The notes beneath the pieces are model-generated. The model saw nothing but the letters and a program-made list of their open reading frames with translations, searched no databases and was not told where the DNA came from. Positions 58,626 to 64,000 of a stretch of 64,000 bases of DNA are shown here, piece after piece (the first letter of the stretch is position 1; each line of letters opens with the position of its first letter). A program made the translations under genes and the position numbers. Source of the DNA: Rutpela maculata (Eukaryota > Arthropoda > Insecta > Coleoptera > Cerambycidae); assembly GCA_936432065.2 (NCBI GenBank), contig OW386289.2, positions 17,752,277-17,816,276 on the forward strand. The letters are read 5' to 3'.

Positions 58626-60331
58626 CTGAAAAAGAGAAAAGGTCTAATAGATTTGCGTTTTTTCTGCCAAGACTCTTGGGAATATATTTCGGAGGCAGGG
58701 TCTTTCGTTTTAATTTTAGTTTGCTTCGTCAACGCCTTCTTGGGAATTTCTAACATACATTCTTTGTAGAGTGCTAGAACATTTTCACGAGATTTTCGCA
58801 AAAATCTGGAGCATTTTAAGTTTTGCTCTCTATTTAAAATGTTATTTTTCAAGTTCCCAAAATAGTTCTCTACATAAGCATTGCTATATCGATTATTGAT
58901 GTTGGTATCTCGTACCATGAGACCCGTCCAAAGAGAACAGTAGGGCATGTATTTAATCAATATTGTATCTGCAAGGGAAGGCGTGAAATACGGATTGTCT
59001 TGAGGCCCGTCGCAAACATCAATGTATGCATCAATCATATCAACCGTATCGAAAAAATGTTTGTAGAATGGACTCATTTGATATAGGCTATCGTTATTCT
59101 TCGTTTCTTCTTCCTCTTCTAGTTCTTCTTCCTCTTCTTGATTTGCATACTCGAGGATATTTGGTATTTCTTTATTTTGCGCCTTACAGATATTCTTTAA
59201 TGCCGTTTTAACCGTATCGTCATATGAAGGTGATTTAAGCAAAATTACAACATTAGTAAACCAACGTTCAATCTGAGCCATATTATTATATTGAACGCAT
59301 TGCGCAATTACATTTTTAAAAAGAAATCTGTTTTTTACATCGCTACATTGTTCAGCTATATCGGTAGATGCCATTTTCATAAAATGTGCACAACACAAGT
59401 GCACCGTTACTAAAGAATCTGGCATTTCCTCTGTCCCATTCGCAATATTGTAAGATAGTTTCAAATAGTCAAGGAGGGTTAACCGGTCGCAAGATTTGAC
59501 TATAGCATGAATACTGGCGAAGCTAAAATCAGTAACGACTGCACTAAATATAGGCCATTTCTTACGATCTTCGCAAAATGTCCTGAAGTCGTTAAATATT
59601 TTAAAAATCGTTTTTGAATAGTGAGTAGTACTAGATACCATTTCGAAAACTGGAAATATCCTTTTCGTTTCGCTAAGAGGGATTACTGCCGAGTACAAAT
59701 AGATTCTTTTAGAGTTTTCAGTAGGTTTTCTTACGACCGTTCCAGTAGCATCGAAAAACAAGACGGGGAGAGTTTTGCCAACTATTTGTTTTTTCAAAAC
59801 TTTGAACTGTTCTTCACTATAAATTTTAACGTTAAAAGGTATACATACTTCTTTTATATATTCCTCGTGCTCCTGTTGCATTTTTATTAAATCAAAAATA
59901 TTGTCTTTATCCCTGTCCAAATGAGACTTTGCCTCGGATCTGATTTTTCTTATTACCGCGTCCGATCTTATATTTTGCAAATTTCCAGAACGGACGATGG
60001 TCGTATTTGCTTCTAGTAATGCTTTTCTCTTATAATTATATGCCATATTTGATAAGAGTTCTTTCTTGGCTATTCGTCTTTCCGTTCCCTTAACAAACGT
60101 TGCCAGTGGATTTTTGTGGCAATAATTCCACGATGAGCTATCTACTATAACATTTCTATGCATTATCGTGATTATGAATTTCTTGCATTTATTGCTGTTA
60201 TGTTTGCAAATGGAATATATTTTTATACTACCACCCTTCAAGTATTTCACATACTTAACAACAATACTACAAGTATTATTTACGTACTTATTTATCCTAT
60301 TCTTCAAATAATACGGGTAATGTTCGGCCAC
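58622..60331 (-). CDS. DDE transposase, left copy
   Basis: 569 codons in the unspliced reading. The first codon is GTG, and the same frame is open upstream to the TAA that ends the preceding ORF, so this is likely part of a longer protein. Residues 39-72 form a Cys/His-rich finger (YSICKHNSNKC ... WNYCHKN) like FLYWCH-type fingers of Mutator-like transposases. Catalytic candidates are Asp 194 in LFFDATGTV, Asp 268 in SAVVTDFS, the CxxH motif HLCCAHFMK (Cys 313, His 316) and Glu 488 in NAYVENYFGNLK. An acidic run of Glu lies at 399-410. The C-terminal 40 residues are lysine-rich and end at 58622 or are replaced by the PHD module if the predicted intron is removed. It would cut and join the element's ends in the nucleus. 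Confidence 0.82.
   Translation of the reverse strand: MAEHYPYYLKNRINKYVNNTCSIVVKYVKYLKGGSIKIYSICKHNSNKCKKFIITIMHRNVIVDSSSWNYCHKNPLATFVKGTERRIAKKELLSNMAYNYKRKALLEANTTIVRSGNLQNIRSDAVIRKIRSEAKSHLDRDKDNIFDLIKMQQEHEEYIKEVCIPFNVKIYSEEQFKVLKKQIVGKTLPVLFFDATGTVVRKPTENSKRIYLYSAVIPLSETKRIFPVFEMVSSTTHYSKTIFKIFNDFRTFCEDRKKWPIFSAVVTDFSFASIHAIVKSCDRLTLLDYLKLSYNIANGTEEMPDSLVTVHLCCAHFMKMASTDIAEQCSDVKNRFLFKNVIAQCVQYNNMAQIERWFTNVVILLKSPSYDDTVKTALKNICKAQNKEIPNILEYANQEEEEELEEEEETKNNDSLYQMSPFYKHFFDTVDMIDAYIDVCDGPQDNPYFTPSLADTILIKYMPYCSLWTGLMVRDTNINNRYSNAYVENYFGNLKNNILNREQNLKCSRFLRKSRENVLALYKECMLEIPKKALTKQTKIKTKDPASEIYSQESWQKKRKSIRPFLFFR
58626..58758 (-). other. Predicted 133-base intron joining transposase to the PHD module
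   Basis: The donor GTATGT (58758-58753) lies in the transposase codons for ...LYKEC, and the acceptor tract CTCTTTTTCAG ends at 58626. Removing the interval puts the transposase in frame with the PHD module, the junction codon being TGT (Cys). Without splicing, the transposase frame ends at 58622 and the two modules are in different frames. Confidence 0.55.
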
Positions 60332-60343
60332 TAACTTATTATT

Positions 60344-61333
60344 TTAAAAAATAACATCCCATACTTTTTTTTCCACTTTGAAATTGCCCTCCCTAATATT
60401 GCAGTCTTTAAAATTAGCCACTGGTAAGTCCATTACGTTTATCGCTCCTATAGGTAGCACTTGTGGATCCTTATTTATTGTTAAATTTAGTAAACATTCG
60501 GGGATATCGAAATTTTCTGGGGTAATTTTTAAAAAATCGTTACTTTTATTTCCAAGTAATTCTTCGCATGCCTGAGACTTGGAGCTAGGAATGGATTTTA
60601 TGTAGAGAGGTGCGTTATGTATTTCGCCTTTGTCAATTATAGAAAAAATTTCCTTGTTTTCATTATCATTAAATAATTTATTTTGAAAATTGGTATTCAC
60701 AACACTAAAATCGATTGGAGTGGAACAGGCGGCATGACGAATATCGAGTGTTTCATCCATGTTTTCATTCTCGACCGACGATGAATTATTTTTATTTATA
60801 AATGAACATTCAAACGTATCCGACATATCGTTGTTCACAGTATTTCCGATTACCAAATTTGCATCGTATTTCACAAGAGAAAAGTATTTTTTAAAACAAT
60901 TATATAACTGTTTTCTATTTTTCCAGTTATTAGCTTTCCCAAACTGTTCACATATTCCTTTATATACAGAATCCTTGTCTCTAACGGATTTCAAATCTGT
61001 GACTTTTATTTTTAAGTTATCTATAATTTTTGATAAATTTTTATTGTTAACAGGTTTTGCCGCTGTTATTGTTGACACATCCCTGTTAAATATTTCCATA
61101 AACAATTTATGATGTCGATGGATGAGTTGATAAACGGAACTGGGATATTTCAACTCTTTTAGGTTTAGAATTTTAACGATCTTACAGAATAATTTATCCT
61201 TTGAACTGAGTTTCATTACATCTTTATAATTAGATTGAGGTATCTCAAGAAAAATTGCGTTCGCAATTATTTGCAGTATATCTTTTTTTGATTTTTTCTC
61301 AAACATTTTGGTCCTAACAGAAGCCTTATACAC
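60344..61333 (-). CDS. N-terminal ORF of the Mutator-like element, left copy
   Basis: 329 codons; the first ATG is followed by a second at KMFEKK, the better context. The first half is helical and basic (KKSKKDILQIIANAIFLEIP, KLFCKIVKILNLKELKYPSS, VYQLIHRHHKLFMEIFNRDV) and suggests a DNA-binding or multimerisation region. The second half is polar with Asn-rich stretches. No family recognised. It ends with TAA at 60344-60346. The next codon in the same frame leads, after four residues, directly into the transposase frame, so the two parts are separated by one stop codon only. Protein identity with the right copy is 328 of 329 (Glu/Asp at residue 59). Confidence 0.75.
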   Translation of the reverse strand: MYKASVRTKMFEKKSKKDILQIIANAIFLEIPQSNYKDVMKLSSKDKLFCKIVKILNLKELKYPSSVYQLIHRHHKLFMEIFNRDVSTITAAKPVNNKNLSKIIDNLKIKVTDLKSVRDKDSVYKGICEQFGKANNWKNRKQLYNCFKKYFSLVKYDANLVIGNTVNNDMSDTFECSFINKNNSSSVENENMDETLDIRHAACSTPIDFSVVNTNFQNKLFNDNENKEIFSIIDKGEIHNAPLYIKSIPSSKSQACEELLGNKSNDFLKITPENFDIPECLLNLTINKDPQVLPIGAINVMDLPVANFKDCNIREGNFKVEKKVWDVIF

Positions 61334-61757
61334 AATATATTTTTATACTAAAAGAAACTTATCTACTTATTCCAAAACTAGAAAGTTTTACCAATAATGC
61401 ACAGAATGAAATCAAAACTAAGATATTTCTGACACTAAAAATCAATAAAAATACCCAAATATTACTTAAACCCTAAAAAAAAATTTACGTAACCTAAATA
61501 AGTGGTGAAATTGGAAATTAAAAAAAAATAAAATTAGAAACGATTTCTTATATCACAACTATAGGTCCACACTGTATTAAAACGAAATAAAACGATATTC
61601 TAAAAACAAGACATATAATATTTACAAGAACGAAAATGAAAATGATAAAAGAATTATTATCTAATACTCTAGAAATATTTCTAGATCGATCGATTACAAT
61701 ACAAATGATTATCTTATAACCATATAACAGATAAAAATCCGTTGAAATATATTTTTT
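61334..61757 (-). promoter_or_regulatory. Upstream region of the left copy (palindrome arm)
   Basis: About 420 bases between the first ORF and the palindrome spacer, AT-rich, with a CTAGAAATATTTCTAG inverted repeat near 61669-61684 next to GATCGATCGAT. It is repeated in inverted orientation at 61889-62312. It must hold the promoter if the copies are transcribed, and possibly a terminal repeat. Confidence 0.45.
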
Positions 61758-61888
61758 AAAACAACTTCGAAAGCAATATATTCAACAATAAAATTATTAG
61801 CTAACGGAAATCCACGTCGAATTAAGCAATAGAGCAGGGAACGCATCAGTTATACGGTTAAGCTTAGGTACCTACATTAAATATTCGT
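61758..61888. other. 131-bp unique spacer at the palindrome centre
   Basis: This is the only part between the two arms that is not self-complementary. It shows no recognisable terminal repeat or target duplication. It separates the two head-to-head copies. Confidence 0.8.
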
Positions 61889-62312
61889 AAAAAATATATT
61901 TCAACGGATTTTTATCTGTTATATGGTTATAAGATAATCATTTGTATTGTAATCGATCGATCTAGAAATATTTCTAGAGTATTAGATAATAATTCTTTTA
62001 TCATTTTCATTTTCGTTCTTGTAAATATTATATGTCTTGTTTTTAGAATATCGTTTTATTTCGTTTTAATACAGTGTGGACCTATAGTTGTGATATAAGA
62101 AATCGTTTCTAATTTTATTTTTTTTTAATTTCCAATTTCACCACTTATTTAGGTTACGTAAATTTTTTTTTAGGGTTTAAGTAATATTTGGGTATTTTTA
62201 TTGATTTTTAGTGTCAGAAATATCTTAGTTTTGATTTCATTCTGTGCATTATTGGTAAAACTTTCTAGTTTTGGAATAAGTAGATAAGTTTCTTTTAGTA
62301 TAAAAATATATT

Positions 62313-63302
62313 GTGTATAAGGCTTCTGTTAGGACCAAAATGTTTGAGAAAAAATCAAAAAAAGATATACTGCAAATAATTGCGAACGCAATTTTTCTTG
62401 AGATACCTCAATCTAATTATAAAGATGTAATGAAACTCAGTTCAAAGGATAAATTATTCTGTAAGATCGTTAAAATTCTAAACCTAAAAGATTTGAAATA
62501 TCCCAGTTCCGTTTATCAACTCATCCATCGACATCATAAATTGTTTATGGAAATATTTAACAGGGATGTGTCAACAATAACAGCGGCAAAACCTGTTAAC
62601 AATAAAAATTTATCAAAAATTATAGATAACTTAAAAATAAAAGTCACAGATTTGAAATCCGTTAGAGACAAGGATTCTGTATATAAAGGAATATGTGAAC
62701 AGTTTGGGAAAGCTAATAACTGGAAAAATAGAAAACAGTTATATAATTGTTTTAAAAAATACTTTTCTCTTGTGAAATACGATGCAAATTTGGTAATCGG
62801 AAATACTGTGAACAACGATATGTCGGATACGTTTGAATGTTCATTTATAAATAAAAATAATTCATCGTCGGTCGAGAATGAAAACATGGATGAAACACTC
62901 GATATTCGTCATGCCGCCTGTTCCACTCCAATCGATTTTAGTGTTGTGAATACCAATTTTCAAAATAAATTATTTAATGATAATGAAAACAAGGAAATTT
63001 TTTCTATAATTGACAAAGGCGAAATACATAACGCACCTCTCTACATAAAATCCATTCCTAGCTCCAAGTCTCAGGCATGCGAAGAATTACTTGGAAATAA
63101 AAGTAACGATTTTTTAAAAATTACCCCAGAAAATTTCGATATCCCCGAATGTTTACTAAATTTAACAATAAATAAGGATCCACAAGTGCTACCTATAGGA
63201 GCGATAAACGTAATGGACTTACCAGTGGCTAATTTTAAAGACTGCAATATTAGGGAGGGCAATTTCAAAGTGGAAAAAAAAGTATGGGATGTTATTTTTT
63301 AA
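62313..63302 (+). CDS. N-terminal ORF of the Mutator-like element, right copy
   Basis: 329 codons, the inverted twin of 60344-61333 with one amino-acid difference (KDLKYPS instead of KELKYPS). It ends with the same TAA (63300-63302) directly upstream of, and in frame with, the transposase. No family recognised; helical basic first half, polar second half. Confidence 0.78.
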   Translation: MYKASVRTKMFEKKSKKDILQIIANAIFLEIPQSNYKDVMKLSSKDKLFCKIVKILNLKDLKYPSSVYQLIHRHHKLFMEIFNRDVSTITAAKPVNNKNLSKIIDNLKIKVTDLKSVRDKDSVYKGICEQFGKANNWKNRKQLYNCFKKYFSLVKYDANLVIGNTVNNDMSDTFECSFINKNNSSSVENENMDETLDIRHAACSTPIDFSVVNTNFQNKLFNDNENKEIFSIIDKGEIHNAPLYIKSIPSSKSQACEELLGNKSNDFLKITPENFDIPECLLNLTINKDPQVLPIGAINVMDLPVANFKDCNIREGNFKVEKKVWDVIF

Positions 63303-63314
63303 AATAATAAGTTA

Positions 63315-64000
63315 GTGGCCGAACATTACCCGTATTATTTGAAGAATAGGATAAATAAGTACGTAAATAATACTTGTAGTATTGTTGTTAAGTATGTGAA
63401 ATACTTGAAGGGTGGTAGTATAAAAATATATTCCATTTGCAAACATAACAGCAATAAATGCAAGAAATTCATAATCACGATAATGCATCGAAATGTTATA
63501 GTAGATAGCTCATCGTGGAATTATTGCCACAAAAATCCACTGGCAACGTTTGTTAAGGGAACGGAAAGACGAATAGCCAAGAAAGAACTCTTATCAAATA
63601 AGGCATATAATTATAAGAGAAAAACATTACTAGAAGCAAATACGACCATCGTCCGTTCTGGAAATTTGCAAAATATAAGATCGGACGCGGTAATAAGAAA
63701 AATCAGATCCGAGGCAAAGTCTCATTTGGACAGGGATAAAGACAATATTTTTGATTTAATAAAAATGCAACAGGAGCACGAGGAATATATAAAAGAAGTA
63801 TGTATACCTTTTAATGTTAAAATTTATAGTGAAGAACAGTTCAAAGTTTTGAAAAAACAAATAGTTGGCAAAACTCTCCCCGTCTTGTTTTTCGATGCTA
63901 CTGGAACGGTCGTAAGAAAACCTACTGAAAACTCTAAAAGAATCTATTTGTACTCGGCAGTAATCCCTCTTAGCGAAACGAAAAGGATATTTCCAGTTTT
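63315..64000 (+). CDS. DDE transposase, right copy, partial at window edge
   Basis: The first 228 codons of the transposase, open to the end of the window. It includes the Cys/His finger and the first catalytic Asp (LFFDATGTV). Differences from the left copy include SNKAY for SNMAY and KRKTLL for KRKALL. Whether the rest is intact cannot be seen here. Confidence 0.8.
   Translation, partial: MAEHYPYYLKNRINKYVNNTCSIVVKYVKYLKGGSIKIYSICKHNSNKCKKFIITIMHRNVIVDSSSWNYCHKNPLATFVKGTERRIAKKELLSNKAYNYKRKTLLEANTTIVRSGNLQNIRSDAVIRKIRSEAKSHLDRDKDNIFDLIKMQQEHEEYIKEVCIPFNVKIYSEEQFKVLKKQIVGKTLPVLFFDATGTVVRKPTENSKRIYLYSAVIPLSETKRIFPV

Larger units (their letters stand above)
57004..61757 (-). mobile_element. 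Mutator-like (NOF/Phantom-like) DNA transposon, left copy
   Basis: Minus-strand unit of about 4.75 kb with an N-terminal protein, a DDE transposase with a CxxH motif, and a PHD-nuclease-protease module. Its 5' side is the left arm of a palindrome whose right arm starts at 61889. The 3' end is not defined. The Mutator-like assignment rests on the FLYWCH-like finger, the DDE spacing and the CxxH motif. Kyakuja/Dileera/Zisupton transposases are the main alternative. Confidence 0.7.
61889..64000 (+). mobile_element. Mutator-like DNA transposon, right copy (runs out of window)
   Basis: Inverted copy of 59646-61757; every matching pair of coordinates sums to 123646, so there are no net indels over 2.1 kb. 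A few substitutions separate the copies (for example the Glu/Asp change in the first ORF and two changes near 63602-63626). The rest of this copy lies beyond 64000. Confidence 0.9.

Noticed and set aside
60378..61112. Plus-strand frames across the left copy, and their mirror at 62534-63268
   Set aside because: Antisense shadows of the 329-codon ORF.
61334..62312. Palindrome as a simple sequencing foldback artefact
   Set aside because: Not fully excluded, but a 131-bp unique spacer and several arm-specific substitutions make a plain read-through-adapter artefact unlikely; kept as a finding instead.
1..64000. CRISPR arrays, bacterial operons, ribosomal RNA genes
   Set aside because: No evenly spaced short repeats with unique spacers, no clustered bacterial genes and no recognisable rRNA sequence; the tandem arrays here are satellites and minisatellites.

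Overview
The window is AT-rich eukaryotic DNA, almost certainly from an insect or close arthropod. It has no bacterial operons, ribosome-binding sites or CRISPR arrays. Its recognisable content is arthropod-type transposable elements (Ty3/Gypsy LTR elements of three kinds, non-LTR elements, mariner-like palindromes, a Mutator-like DNA transposon), plus a satellite array and small gene relics (THAP-type, cysteine-rich CXC-type). I see no intact host gene. I cannot name the species.

Layout. 0.65-2.0 kb: relic of a non-LTR retrotransposon (ORF1 plus start of the endonuclease). 2.2-4.1 kb: foldback element with three arms and a 42-bp minisatellite. 4.1-4.85 kb: decayed coding remnant. 6.06-6.85 kb: second foldback; next to it a 1.9-kb non-LTR insertion with a 26-bp target duplication, a further copy of the foldback arm, and a reverse-transcriptase relic (9.16-10.54 kb). 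10.9-12.2 kb: direct repeats and inverted pieces of that relic's 3' end around a broken CXC-domain gene. 13.2-13.6 kb: mariner fragment. 13.75-15.77 kb: 2-kb palindrome built from two mariner 3' halves. 18.4-20.5 kb: two more palindromes. 21.4-22.3 kb: THAP-domain fragment between short inverted repeats. 24.9 kb: tRNA-like sequence.

26.58-31.28 kb: complete Ty3/Gypsy element (minus strand) with nearly identical 183-bp LTRs and a 5-bp target duplication. 31.8-40.4 kb: gene-poor, with four further inverted-repeat structures. 40.71-48.98 kb: second Gypsy-type element (plus strand) with a long LTR of about 1.75 kb, an intact gag and a pol broken by several frameshifts. Its 3' LTR is cut by a third LTR element (48.98-50.1 kb) that keeps only its 5' LTR, primer-binding site and the start of gag. 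50.39-56.71 kb: satellite of about 43 units of 147 bp with higher-order structure.

57.0-64.0 kb: the most interesting part. A Mutator-like (NOF/Phantom-like) DNA transposon encodes an N-terminal protein, a DDE transposase with a CxxH motif, and a PHD finger + YqaJ-type nuclease + Ulp1-like protease module. A second copy runs head-to-head, giving a palindrome with arms of at least 2.1 kb around a 131-bp spacer; the right arm leaves the window. The reading frames and splice signals suggest the three parts may be made as one long protein or as alternative products. Overall the window is a nest of transposons with an unusually high density of long palindromes.
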